From the NCBI RefSeq assembly GCF_934630525.1, contig NZ_CAKTVX010000001.1, positions 186,001 to 250,000 of the forward strand: a DNA stretch of 64,000 nt. The letters are read 5' to 3'. The DNA is from an uncultured Slackia sp. (GTDB taxonomy: Bacteria; Actinomycetota; Coriobacteriia; Coriobacteriales; Eggerthellaceae). Under the pieces are notes generated by a model that did no database searches, had not been told where the DNA came from, and saw only the letters and a program-made list of their open reading frames with translations. The translations under genes and the position numbers were made by a program. Each line of letters begins with the position of its first letter. Within the stretch, counting starts at the first letter, position 1. This document shows, one piece after another, positions 23,868-32,964 of this stretch.

Positions 23868-25580
23868 ATGTCTCAGTTAAGTCGAAGGTCTTTTCTCAAG
23901 GGGTCGGTAACCACGGGTGTTGTTGGTGCAATGGCGGCAGCGGGCTTTGGATGCGCTTCTCAGGTGAAGAGCGAGGAGTCTGCCAAAACGGGGAGCAATG
24001 CTGCGACGACAGAGGGAGCTTCGGAGTCTGCGTGGCGCGTCGCTCCCGATCCGGTGGACGATAGCGCTATCGTCGATGAGTCGGTAGCCGATATCGTAGT
24101 AATCGGTGCAGGCCATGCCGGCACGGCGACGGCGCGCAGCGCTGCCGAGAAGAGCGACAAGAGCGTCATTCTCCTGGAGGCGCTCGAACAGAAGTACTAC
24201 ACTATCATCGGCAACGATATCGGACATTTGAACTCCCAGTACCTGAAGGATCACGGCGTGCCGGAGGTCGACCCGATTGAGTTCTTCAACGACTGGATGA
24301 TGCGCAGTCAAAATGCGGCAAACCCCTCTCTCATCATGCAGTATGCAAAGCGCAGCGGCGAGGCGGTCGACTGGTTTCTGGAGAAAGTTCCCGCGAATCT
24401 GATGGAGACGATGACCATTTCATATTGGCCGCGTCACAAGAACATGCTCGACGAGATTGCTGGTCAGAAGTTCTGGACGGGAACCGTGCAGTGGGGTATG
24501 GGCAATGAGCACAATATGACTGAGGTGTATAAGGCCATTCACGCCTCTCTCGCCGAGATGCCCAACCTTGAGATTATCTTCGATCGCAAGGGCGTTTACC
24601 TTGAGAAAGACGGAGATGCAGTTACAGGCGTGGTGTGCGTCGATGCCGCTGGGGACTATCATCGCTATCGCGCCAACGAGGCTGTTGTCTTGGCTGCGGG
24701 CGACTTTAGTGCTGACAAGGAAATGATGACCGATCTGTGTGTGACCGCTCAGGACGTGCTGCAGGATGGCGTTACCGAATGGCATGACCCTATGGGTGGC
24801 AAGGACGGTTCGGGCATCAAGATGGGCGTGTGGGCCGGCGGCCGTCTAGAGCCACGTCCACTCGGCTCGATGAACGGCGACTTCGTCATTCCTTCTATGA
24901 ACCCGGGCGTAGGCATCTATCTCGATGAGAACGGCAATCGCTACTGCAACGAGTTCTTCGGTGATCCCACATGGACCGGTAAGCCGGCTGCCCGCATCAA
25001 GCAGAATGTGTACTACACATTGTTCGATTCGAAGTTGAAGGAAACCTGCACGTATTCCGTGTCTGGCCATACCTGTTTCGATCCGCAAGAGCAGAACATC
25101 GCAAACATTGCTGCTCAATTCGAGCAGGGATTGGCCAACGGAGCCGAGGGCGACGGCCGTGGTACGTTTGTGGCGCAAGATTGGGATACGCTTGCCCAGT
25201 ATATGGGCATCGAAGGTGAGGCCAAAGACAATATGATGGCCTCCATTAAACGCTACAACGAGCTGGCAACGGCAGGTGTCGACGAGGACTTCGGCAAGGA
25301 TCCACGCGTGTTGTTCACGCTCGACACCCCGCCGTATATGGGCGTGGTGGCCGGCCCCGATCACGTGGGTGGTGTCATGGTTACTGTGGGCGGCTTGATG
25401 ACAGACAAAAACTGCAACGTACTGAACGACGCCCTCGATCCTATTCCGGGTTTGTATGCTGCCGGCAACTGCCTTGGCCAGCGTTTCGGCGTTGCGTACT
25501 TCTCGCCCATTCCAGGCGTGAGCATCGGTAGCGCCCTCACGCTGGGCTATACGCTCGGCGAGCACTTGGCCCAAGCGTAA
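23868..25580 (+). CDS. Tat-exported FAD-dependent reductase (fumarate/urocanate reductase flavoprotein family)
   Basis: 570 residues. The N-terminus has a twin-arginine motif, SRRSFLKG, a hydrophobic stretch and a Cys in GFGCAS that might be lipidated, though the lipobox is not canonical. VVIGAGHAGTATA (about residue 90) is the FAD-binding Rossmann motif. Later regions typical of the family are NRYCNEFFG, PDHVGGVMVTVGGLMTD and GLYAAGNCLGQRFG. No FMN-binding or haem domain is present, so electrons must come from another exported protein or a quinol dehydrogenase. The substrate is unknown; Coriobacteria use related enzymes for many organic acceptors. ATG 23868 follows AAGGAGG. Confidence 0.9.
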   Translation: MSQLSRRSFLKGSVTTGVVGAMAAAGFGCASQVKSEESAKTGSNAATTEGASESAWRVAPDPVDDSAIVDESVADIVVIGAGHAGTATARSAAEKSDKSVILLEALEQKYYTIIGNDIGHLNSQYLKDHGVPEVDPIEFFNDWMMRSQNAANPSLIMQYAKRSGEAVDWFLEKVPANLMETMTISYWPRHKNMLDEIAGQKFWTGTVQWGMGNEHNMTEVYKAIHASLAEMPNLEIIFDRKGVYLEKDGDAVTGVVCVDAAGDYHRYRANEAVVLAAGDFSADKEMMTDLCVTAQDVLQDGVTEWHDPMGGKDGSGIKMGVWAGGRLEPRPLGSMNGDFVIPSMNPGVGIYLDENGNRYCNEFFGDPTWTGKPAARIKQNVYYTLFDSKLKETCTYSVSGHTCFDPQEQNIANIAAQFEQGLANGAEGDGRGTFVAQDWDTLAQYMGIEGEAKDNMMASIKRYNELATAGVDEDFGKDPRVLFTLDTPPYMGVVAGPDHVGGVMVTVGGLMTDKNCNVLNDALDPIPGLYAAGNCLGQRFGVAYFSPIPGVSIGSALTLGYTLGEHLAQA

Positions 25581-25608
25581 GCTCACGTCAATTCATCCCC
25601 TCCTCCGT

Positions 25609-25640
25609 CAGAAGGCCGCATTATCGCGGCCTTCTGGTGT
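25609..25640 (+). terminator. flavoprotein gene terminator
   Basis: CAGAAGGCCGC (25609-25619) pairs perfectly with GCGGCCTTCTG (25626-25636); a weak GTGTTATTA tail follows. Confidence 0.75.
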
Positions 25641-25672
25641 TATTACGTTCCGAGTTCTCATTGCGTCACGAT

Positions 25673-25729
25673 ATTTACGGTGCCAAATTGGCACCGCTTG
25701 TCTGAACTGGGGTTTCTTACGAAATACGA
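25673..25729. repeat. 57-bp palindrome-containing repeat, copy 2
   Basis: This is the second copy of the element at 21185, with the same palindrome at 25678-25696. It ends two bases before the first Met of the frameshifted LuxR gene, and the frame of that gene is open through part of it (VPNWHRLSELGFLTKYD). Several copy differences are synonymous in that frame, so a coding origin is possible, but the perfectly kept palindrome argues for a DNA or RNA role. Confidence 0.8.
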
Positions 25730-25730
25730 C

Positions 25731-26793
25731 ATGATTGACTCGAACGTATACTTCGCTTCACTGCTTCCGGTTTGTGTGTTTGCATGTCTTGTCGCGCTGG
25801 GTCGATGCGATTCGGCTGCGCTTTCCGAATATCGCGCCCGCAAAACGCTCTCGAAACAGGGTATTTATGACCTCTTTTTCTTACTTGTTGCCGTTTCTTT
25901 GATGCTTGCTGCTCTTCGTGGTACAAGCCATCTTGGTTTATGGGGTGCGGGTTTTACGGGATCTCCTGTATCGAGCTTTATGGGATACGTTGTGGTCGGG
26001 ATGGTTTTGTTTGCCTTTGCCTATCTGACCCTCATACGCAACAGTAATAACCAGATGCTTGTACGTTTTCAGCCTGCGTTTTTGGTTTTGGCGGCGGGTT
26101 TCGTTCTGTATGTTTTGCAAGATTCTTTCCTTGTGGTTCCAGGGTATGCTCAGTTTTTCGAATGGCTGTATTTGACGGTTGAATTGTTTGGACATTTGCT
26201 GAGCGGCACTTTGATTATTGCAGCAATACGATGCCTCCTTGGTGTTTTCAGGGCGTAAGCGATTCGGCCTTTGGATTGCTCGCGATTCCTTGGATCTTCT
26301 TGGCGCAGGATGCCACTATGGATATTCGTCCGCTTATGGTAATTGCCATTTTCCTCGTTATGGTTGCAACTATTCGCCCAATGAGTACTCGCCCGCTCGA
26401 GATTGAGCAAGTTATGGGAATTCCTTCGTCGGGCTTCTCGTTTGCGGCGGAGGGTGTCTTACATCGAAATGAGGTTTCCGATACCTCGTCGCCGAATCCA
26501 CTGCTTGATCAGCAGGGTGAGTCTCTCGAGCGTCCTTGGCTCTATGCTATGCGGTAATAGCAAAATCGCACAGTCTATCTGCGCGAGAAACGGACGTCTT
26601 TATGCTCCTAGCGCAGGGTCGTAGTCGGCCGTATATCTGCGAAGCGTTGTATTTGTCCGATGGAACGGTAAAGACTCATATCTCGCATATCTATCGCAAA
26701 TTCGACGTGCATGGACGCCAAGAACTGCTCGATGCCGTGCAAAGCGAACTCGCTCATTTTGATCCGGCTGAATTCGTTGATATCAAGAATTAA
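25731..26793 (+). pseudogene. frameshifted, 5'-truncated membrane LuxR-type regulator
   Basis: Three frames together spell one protein. The first (to about 26258) gives membrane segments such as LFFLLVAVSLMLAALRG. The second (about 26245-26560) continues with LLAIPWIFLAQDATMDIRP. The third (26536-26793) gives a complete LuxR HTH: LSARETDVFMLLAQGRSRP, YLSDGTVKTHISHIYRKF, RQELLDAV. Frame changes fall near 26245 and 26530. At 354 codons it lacks the first membrane segments compared with the 474-residue relative at 29150. Such regulators usually control neighbouring flavoprotein genes, so this may be the lost original regulator of the locus (inference). Confidence 0.7.
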
Positions 26794-26867
26794 TCGAGGT
26801 CGAGAACAGCGGTTGTGTTGTGACGTGTTTAGGGCAACTCATTCATGGACGATGCATTGAGCGATAA

Positions 26868-26880
26868 TTTACGCCGTAAA
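26868..26880. promoter_or_regulatory. TTTACG palindrome downstream of menA
   Basis: TTTACG-C-CGTAAA is a perfect palindrome, and a looser copy, TTTACAGCGTAAA, overlaps the menA stop at 26910-26922. The gap between the LuxR relic and menA holds nothing else that I can identify. It may be part of a convergent terminator. Confidence 0.3.
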
Positions 26881-26910
26881 GTTTCCGACTTGCTTTCCGC
26901 GTTATCTTCT

Positions 26911-27852
26911 TTACAGCGTAAAACAAACTCCTGAACTGGCAAGAATCGCTGCCGCGTAGAATGCGCCCAAAGCGATGTTCAGGCTGCAAATCTGAGCCAT
27001 GGCGCCAATGCGCGAGTGCGAATTGAGCGGGTTGGCGAACAGCGCCTTCAGCAGCGGAATGGCGGCGAGCAGCATGAACGGCACCACGATAAGGCCGCCC
27101 GTGAAAAATGCGCCCACGAGCACCACGATCGCTGAAAGCCACGCCAGCACGAGCGCGTGGTAGGTGCTGCGTGCCTTCTCGCGACCGAGCTTCGCGGGCA
27201 GCGTCTGGCGGCCAACGGGAATGTCTTTCTCAATGTCGCACGTGTTGTTCGTCATCATAATCAGGCCTACGCCAATAATCTCGGGCACGGCCCACAGCAG
27301 CATAAGCCAGTTCAAATCGCCCGTGAGCGCCTGGTAGCACGCGAGCGGAATAAGGCCGCCCATAACGCTGCCGCTCACGGCCTCGCCAATAGGCAGGTAA
27401 GAAACGGGCGTTTTGCCTGCGGAATACACCACTACGAACACGGCGCCCACAACGCCAATCGCCAAGGGAATCCAGCCTGCCTGCCAAATAACGTAAGCGC
27501 CCAGCAGAAATGCCGCTACCAGAAACCCAATGCCCAGGCGCAGCGCGCACACGGGATTCACGTTGTTGTATACGAGCGTGGCATCGCTCACCTCAACGTC
27601 GTCGTCGGCCGAGTCGGTGCCTTTCACGAAGTCGTAGTAATCGTTGAACGTGTTCACCGAGGCCTGCATAAGAATGCATATCGCGAGCAGCACGCACGCC
27701 ATGATCGGCGAAATCGCGTGTCCCGTTGCCGCTGCCGCGCTCGTCGCTACGAGCGCGGGCAGAATCGCTGCCGGCCAGGTGTGCGGAGCGGCCAGTTGCA
27801 CGGCCATTTTCACGGTGAATTTCTGGTATTCAGGTTTGGTAGTGCTTTCCAC
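26911..27852 (-). CDS. menA: 1,4-dihydroxy-2-naphthoate prenyltransferase
   Basis: 313 residues, about nine hydrophobic segments, UbiA superfamily. The first Asp-rich motif is NTFNDYYDFVKGTDSADD (NDxxD plus GTD, as in MenA); the second is NNTCDIEKDIPVGRQTLP. It should attach the isoprenoid side chain to DHNA in the membrane, making demethylmenaquinone. The start is GTG (27852) with AAGAAGAG upstream. It is the last gene of a minus-strand unit with the DUF2974 and LuxR genes, 22 bases from the former. The menaquinone would serve anaerobic respiration with the exported reductases. Confidence 0.9.
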   Translation of the reverse strand: MESTTKPEYQKFTVKMAVQLAAPHTWPAAILPALVATSAAAATGHAISPIMACVLLAICILMQASVNTFNDYYDFVKGTDSADDDVEVSDATLVYNNVNPVCALRLGIGFLVAAFLLGAYVIWQAGWIPLAIGVVGAVFVVVYSAGKTPVSYLPIGEAVSGSVMGGLIPLACYQALTGDLNWLMLLWAVPEIIGVGLIMMTNNTCDIEKDIPVGRQTLPAKLGREKARSTYHALVLAWLSAIVVLVGAFFTGGLIVVPFMLLAAIPLLKALFANPLNSHSRIGAMAQICSLNIALGAFYAAAILASSGVCFTL

Positions 27853-27874
27853 GGTCTCTTCTTTCGAGGTCTCG

Positions 27875-29140
27875 TTAGTTCTTCCTGCGCGTGCTTTGCG
27901 CTTCGTCGCGTTCGGTGTCGATGAACGGCACGGCTTCCTTCATGCGCTCGATCGTAGCACCCAAGCGCTCACGCAACGTGTGGCCAGCCACGTCGCCCAG
28001 GTTCTTAATGGCATGTGCCATGACTTCCTTGGTTTGGTCGTCGAGGTTTCGGCCGTCGCGCATGAACGTTGCCATGTTGGACATGAAGCTGCTCTGGAAA
28101 TCGGCCCAGCTTTTCGCGTCGCTCGAGGTAATGAGGTCATACATCGTGTCGATGAACACTTCGCGCTCGTGCTGCGAGCAGCTGCGCAGCCAGCGATCAA
28201 GAGTGATGTCGAACATTTTCGCGCTGTTGTTCAGCGTGCGCTGCGTGCTGAAGTCATACCCGTCAACAATCCAGGTGAACGGCACGTGCTGGAAGAATCC
28301 CATCGCGTTCGACTGCACAATGCGGAAGTCGTCGCGGCTTTCCAGGATCATGCCGAATACGGAAGACTCGGGCACGGTTTTGTCGAGCTTCGCCTGGAAT
28401 TCGGGCTCGTCGATGCGCGGCGAGGGTGCTTCCAGAAAGCTCGGGCCATCGTGGTTGAACACGCGCTTGATGCGCGCGTAGCCGCCCTCATCGATAGTGA
28501 GCGCGGCGAATTCGGCGAGGTTGCCGCCCTTCGAGTGGCCGCCCACATATATAGGCATGTCGCTCGGCAGCGCAGAAAGCACGCCCGACACGTATGCCGT
28601 CGCGGTTTTCTGCGAGGGAATCACGGGCATATAGCTCAGGTTGAAGTCTTCCTTCCAGCCTGCGAGGGTGCCGTCGGTTCCGCGGAACGCCAAGTATGCC
28701 AAAGGGGCGCCGTCTTTCGCGCCCACGGTGAACGTGCACGCGCAGAACTGCTTCTCGATAATTTCGGCGGTCTCGTTTGCGAACAGGCTCACGCCTAAAT
28801 CGGCATAGCGGCGGCTGCATGCGAGCGCGCGCAGGAACTCGGGCAACTCTTCGGCATCTTCGAGCCAGCCGCCCGAGAGCATGCTTTGCAGCGGCGTGAA
28901 ACGAAGAATGTCGATTACGGGCACGCTTTCTGCGCCATGCACGTTTCCGTAACGGTATTCGTCGAGGTTCAAATACACGAGCGACGAAAGCACGAGGCTG
29001 TCGACGGGGCAGAACGGCACTTCGATGAAGCTTTCCTGCGTCTCGCGCAAGAAATCGGCCATGAACTTCTGCGTTTTTTGCTTAGGCGCCATCGAATGCA
29101 TCGCGCGGGCGTTTTCGCTCATTTTTTCGGGTGCTTCCAT
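27875..29140 (-). CDS. DUF2974 (Mbeg1-like) alpha/beta hydrolase
   Basis: 421 residues. AYLAFRGTDGTLAGWKEDF and the nucleophile elbow YVGGHSKGGNLAEFAA (GxSxG with Ser) are typical of the DUF2974 lipase-like family, followed by KRVFNHDGPSF. No signal peptide or membrane span is evident, so it is probably cytoplasmic. The substrate is unknown; lipids or esters are possible by fold. The C-terminal 130 residues are helical and charged. It begins nine bases after the LuxR gene and precedes menA, an arrangement that may only reflect shared transcription. Confidence 0.82.
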   Translation of the reverse strand: MEAPEKMSENARAMHSMAPKQKTQKFMADFLRETQESFIEVPFCPVDSLVLSSLVYLNLDEYRYGNVHGAESVPVIDILRFTPLQSMLSGGWLEDAEELPEFLRALACSRRYADLGVSLFANETAEIIEKQFCACTFTVGAKDGAPLAYLAFRGTDGTLAGWKEDFNLSYMPVIPSQKTATAYVSGVLSALPSDMPIYVGGHSKGGNLAEFAALTIDEGGYARIKRVFNHDGPSFLEAPSPRIDEPEFQAKLDKTVPESSVFGMILESRDDFRIVQSNAMGFFQHVPFTWIVDGYDFSTQRTLNNSAKMFDITLDRWLRSCSQHEREVFIDTMYDLITSSDAKSWADFQSSFMSNMATFMRDGRNLDDQTKEVMAHAIKNLGDVAGHTLRERLGATIERMKEAVPFIDTERDEAQSTRRKN

Positions 29141-29149
29141 GAGCTGCTC

Positions 29150-30574
29150 CTATTCGCGCGATCGCAGGCTGGCGGCGGTTTTTTCGGCCAAGTCGAGCAG
29201 TTCTTGGCGGCTGTGCACGCCGCACTTCGAATAGATGCGGCGAAGGTGCGTATCGGCGGTGCTTTTCGCGATGAACAGCTCCTGCGCGATACGCTCGTTG
29301 GTGCGGCCGCGCAGCGCGAGCGAGAGCACCTCGGTTTCGCGCGCCGAAAGAGCCGCCCCCTGGGCAATGGCCTTTTTCACGTCTTCGGTGTTGTCGACGG
29401 CAACGGTGTCGACCGCGCGGGAAAGCGCGCTGAAATCGCGCTCGGTGAACAGGAACACGTAGGCGCACACCATGGCGAGGCCCGCGGTGGCCATGGCGGC
29501 ATAAGGCGTGGTGTTCAGCGAATTCGCCGCGTCGAGGCCGTTCGCGAGGAAAATTCCGAGCGCCTCGCCGCCGTAGAGCACCGCAAACCCTTGCGCGAAG
29601 GCGAGCGCGCAGCTTGCGCCTTCGAGCTGGGCGCTCGCGCAGAACAGCGATGCAAAGGCCGCGCATAGGCCCAAGTAGCCTGCAAGCACAATGGCGTCGC
29701 CCGTGATATCGACGTTCACGAGCACGGGCGCGAACAAAAAGCCCGCGAGCATGAGCGTGAACGCGATGCGGTAGCTCGCCGAGAACGTGTCGCGTTCGCC
29801 CGCCGCGCGCAGCGTTTCTAAAACGCCGCCGCAGAACAGCGCCACGATGAACATGGCATAGGGGAGCGTGGGTGTGGAAAGCGAGCCGGGGTCGCTTCGG
29901 TAGGCCTCAACGAAGCCCGCAGCCAAGCCAAAGATGAGGGCGCCTGTGAGCATGCGTGCGGAAAGCGCGCGAGCGCGCGCTGGTTTAATGATGGGAGGCT
30001 GCGCCGTTTCCGGCGTGTCGCCGCTTTGCTCATGTCGAGCGATTTCCATGAACGCCACGCCCGCGAATGGCAGAACGCATCGAAGTGCCAAGCCGATTTC
30101 CTCTGGCGCAAACCACAGTGCGAAACAGCATGCGGCGGCGATGCCCGTGGCGGCGAAAATCTCGGTTGCGGCGAGGCGCGGCGGGTTGGCGCCGAGCGTT
30201 TTGCCCCAGGCCATGAGTGTGAGCGCCATGGGCGCTCCAATGAGCAGGCCTTCTGCGGCAACTTCGGCCGCGGTGGTGCCGGGCGCGGCCGAAATGGCGG
30301 CTCCGGCGCTCATGAACGCCGCGAACGCGGCGAGCGTGCCGCTGCGCGACAGGGCGCGTTCGGCGACATCGGGCGCGAGGCGCTCTCCAATGAAAGCGGC
30401 AACCATGAATGCGAGCGTGAGCAGCAATTCCGCACGCTCCACCGAAAAGGGGCCGAGCTGCATTTGGTGGTTCGTGCCCAAATAGAAAGCGGCGTATACA
30501 AAGCCCTGGTAGCATGCGAAGCCTGCGATGCGCGCCCATGACGGCTTCGGGGTGTCTTCTTGGGTTTTGTTCAC
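29150..30574 (-). CDS. membrane-anchored LuxR-type transcription regulator
   Basis: 474 residues. About twelve hydrophobic segments fill residues 10-395, then a cytoplasmic LuxR HTH closes the protein: LSARETEVLSLALRGRTNE, FIAKSTADTHLRRIYSKCGV, SRQELLDL. This architecture is characteristic of Eggerthellaceae regulators. GTG 30574 is preferred because AGGAAGG lies eight bases upstream; the ATG at 30613 has no ribosome-binding site. The gene heads the operon with the DUF2974 hydrolase and menA and diverges from the ATP-grasp gene at 30731. The ligand is unknown. Confidence 0.88.
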   Translation of the reverse strand: MNKTQEDTPKPSWARIAGFACYQGFVYAAFYLGTNHQMQLGPFSVERAELLLTLAFMVAAFIGERLAPDVAERALSRSGTLAAFAAFMSAGAAISAAPGTTAAEVAAEGLLIGAPMALTLMAWGKTLGANPPRLAATEIFAATGIAAACCFALWFAPEEIGLALRCVLPFAGVAFMEIARHEQSGDTPETAQPPIIKPARARALSARMLTGALIFGLAAGFVEAYRSDPGSLSTPTLPYAMFIVALFCGGVLETLRAAGERDTFSASYRIAFTLMLAGFLFAPVLVNVDITGDAIVLAGYLGLCAAFASLFCASAQLEGASCALAFAQGFAVLYGGEALGIFLANGLDAANSLNTTPYAAMATAGLAMVCAYVFLFTERDFSALSRAVDTVAVDNTEDVKKAIAQGAALSARETEVLSLALRGRTNERIAQELFIAKSTADTHLRRIYSKCGVHSRQELLDLAEKTAASLRSRE

Positions 30575-30730
30575 GCGGGCGCCTTCCTGAATATGCTTAG
30601 TGGGAGCTTTCATAATAGCGCGACCGCTCGCCAGATATGGTGCGCTTTGGGAGAATGCGCACGCGTTTCACGTTGCTTCGTGCGCTTGTCGTATGCTAGG
30701 CGCGTATACGACAGAAAGAAGGAAGAGCTC

Positions 30731-32107
30731 ATGCCTACTAACGCCCAGCTCACCGATGAATACCTCGCGCTTGTCGCCGAACGTGGCGGCGACGCGCAGG
30801 GCCGCCTTGCCGCGCGCGAGCACATGAACAATTCAACGGCGATTTACCACCACGAGGTGGTCGACTCGTCGTACGTGCCGCGCCTGTACAACCGTGAGAC
30901 GCACGAGCGTTTCGCGTATATCGCCGAAACCACCTATTCGATTTTGTCGAAGGTCATGCGCGAGTATTTGGAAAACCCCAGCTACCGCCATGTGTACGAT
31001 ATTGACCCGCGCTTGGTGGAGCTTATTTTGCTGCCGCGCGGCTACGACGCGCTGCTGCCGTTCGCGCGCGTGGACTTGTTCCTGAACGAAGACGACATGT
31101 CGGCGCAGTTCTGTGAATTCAACGCCGACGGTTCTTCGGGCATGAACGAGAACCGCGAAATCACCGCGAGCATCGCGGATTCCGAGCCCTTCAAGGCGTT
31201 CGCCGCGGCCCACAAGGTTCGTACGTGCAACGAAGAGCTGTTCGCCGGCTGGGTCGACGAGTTCCTCAAAATCTACGACACCTACGATTTGAAGGTCGCC
31301 AATCCGCACGTCGCGATTGTCGACTTCTTGGAAAACGCCATTACCGAAGAGTTCAAGATTTTCGCCGGCCTGTTCGCCGAGCGCGGCATCGAGTGCTCGG
31401 TGTACGATGTGCGCGATTTGGCGTTCGAGAACGGCGAGCTTATTGGCAAGAAGGCGTTCTATGGCCGCGACGACGCGAAAATCGATGCCATTTGGCGACG
31501 CAGCGTGACCAATGACATCATCGACAACTGGGATGCGTCGCAGGCGCTTATCTCGGCCGTGCGCGAGCGCAAGGTGGCGCTCATCGGCAGCTTCGCGGGC
31601 CACTTGGTGCACGACAAGCAGATTTTCCAGGTGCTTCATATGCCCGAAACGCAGGCGTTGCTTACCGACGATGAAAACGCTTTCGTGCGCGATACGGTGC
31701 CGTTCACCTCGTTTTTGACGAGCGACGTGGTGGCCGAACGCAACGTGAAGGCCATGCGCGAAAACTGGATCATCAAGCCGACCGACGCCTATGGCTCCAA
31801 GGATGTGTTCGCGGGCTCGAACTATACCGACGAACAGTGGGTCGAAATCGTCGACGCCCACGTCGATAGCAAGGCGGGCACGCCGTTTTTGGTCCAGCGT
31901 TACTGCACGCCGTTCAAGACGCTCGCCATTCCGCTGTATGGTACCGAGGCCGATGCCACGGTAGAGCCCTCGCCGTACAACAATATGGAAGGCCTGTACA
32001 TCTACAACGGCCGCTTCACTGGCGTGTTCAGCCGACTGGGGCCCGAGCCGGTTATTTGCAAGAAGACGCACGGCATTACCGCCGCGACCATTTGGGTGGA
32101 TGAATAG
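30731..32107 (+). CDS. circularly permuted ATP-grasp / glutathionylspermidine synthase-like protein
   Basis: 458 residues. AQFCEFNADGSSGMNENREI resembles the E-x-N-x-D metal/ATP region of glutathionylspermidine synthase-like proteins, and ENWIIKPTDAYGSKDVFAG resembles the ATP-grasp LKP-x-D-x-Y-G region; both are in the permuted order. Such enzymes ligate a carboxylate to an amine using ATP; the substrates here are unknown. It is soluble. ATG 30731 follows GAAGGAAGAG. The stop is one base from the Lit-like gene, so the two likely share a pathway or at least a transcript. Confidence 0.75.
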   Translation: MPTNAQLTDEYLALVAERGGDAQGRLAAREHMNNSTAIYHHEVVDSSYVPRLYNRETHERFAYIAETTYSILSKVMREYLENPSYRHVYDIDPRLVELILLPRGYDALLPFARVDLFLNEDDMSAQFCEFNADGSSGMNENREITASIADSEPFKAFAAAHKVRTCNEELFAGWVDEFLKIYDTYDLKVANPHVAIVDFLENAITEEFKIFAGLFAERGIECSVYDVRDLAFENGELIGKKAFYGRDDAKIDAIWRRSVTNDIIDNWDASQALISAVRERKVALIGSFAGHLVHDKQIFQVLHMPETQALLTDDENAFVRDTVPFTSFLTSDVVAERNVKAMRENWIIKPTDAYGSKDVFAGSNYTDEQWVEIVDAHVDSKAGTPFLVQRYCTPFKTLAIPLYGTEADATVEPSPYNNMEGLYIYNGRFTGVFSRLGPEPVICKKTHGITAATIWVDE

Positions 32108-32108
32108 C

Positions 32109-32939
32109 ATGGCGAAAAGCGAGTCTTCGGCGCGCATCGTAACGAGCGTCGTGGCCGTGATTTCGGCGGTGGCGTTGGCCGTGAGCCTTGTCGCGGCCGG
32201 CTTTGCGGCGTGCGCCGTGCCCGACATTTCCACCAAGGCGCTTGCGAGCGCTTATTCGACCGATGACGCCTCGCCGTTCACGAAAGACGAGCTCGTTGCG
32301 GCTGCGGTGCAAACGAAGCGCTACACCATCGACGACAACGACAAAGCCGCGGTGTACGCCACGATCGCCGCGATCAATGCGCAAGAGGCGCTCGCCGGCA
32401 CGGCTGGCAAGGGCGCTCCCAAGATCGATGCGACGGCGAACTATGCTGCGGGCGAGCTTTCCGACGAGCAGGTCGCAACGCTTGAAGCGACATTCGACGC
32501 GGCGAGCGAGCGCTACGTGCTCACGCCCGACGCCATAAGCCACCTCGACGACGTGTTCGGCGTGGTGCAGGCTGCGAAGTGGTGGCTTCTTGCCGCCGTG
32601 GTGGCCGCGTGCGTTGGCTGCACGGCGACGGCGTTTCGCGGCGGAAAGCGCGTGCTTGGGCGCGTGCTCGCAGGTGCGGGCGTTTCCGTTTTGGCGGTGT
32701 TTGCGCTGCTCGCGGCGTGGGTTGCTGTCGATTTCGACGGCTTCTTCGCGCAATTCCACTCTCTGTTCTTTGCGGCAGGCACGTGGACCTTCAGCTGGGA
32801 TTCTTTGCTCATTTGTATGTATCCACCTGAATTTTGGGTGGGCATGGGCGCTATTTGGCTCGTGGTCACGGTTGCGTGCTGCGTCGTTTGCATTACTATA
32901 GGAAGGCTGCTGCGCAAAGGGTCAACCCAAAAGCGCTAA
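32109..32939 (+). CDS. DUF1461/Lit-family integral membrane protein
   Basis: 276 residues, four or five membrane segments: one at residues 10-35, then three in the C-terminal half. AQFHSLFFAAGTWTFSW followed by LLICMYPPEFW is the DUF1461 signature. The family includes Lit, the lipoprotein intramolecular transacylase that moves an acyl chain to the N-terminus of lipoproteins. The conserved His in FHSLFF agrees, but Lit activity is inferred only from family. The extracytoplasmic segment after the first helix is Ala-rich and longer than usual. ATG 32109 follows GGTGG; ATG 32100 is an alternative that overlaps the previous stop. Confidence 0.8.
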   Translation: MAKSESSARIVTSVVAVISAVALAVSLVAAGFAACAVPDISTKALASAYSTDDASPFTKDELVAAAVQTKRYTIDDNDKAAVYATIAAINAQEALAGTAGKGAPKIDATANYAAGELSDEQVATLEATFDAASERYVLTPDAISHLDDVFGVVQAAKWWLLAAVVAACVGCTATAFRGGKRVLGRVLAGAGVSVLAVFALLAAWVAVDFDGFFAQFHSLFFAAGTWTFSWDSLLICMYPPEFWVGMGAIWLVVTVACCVVCITIGRLLRKGSTQKR

Positions 32940-32964
32940 GAGACTATTGGAAGGATAGATTCGT

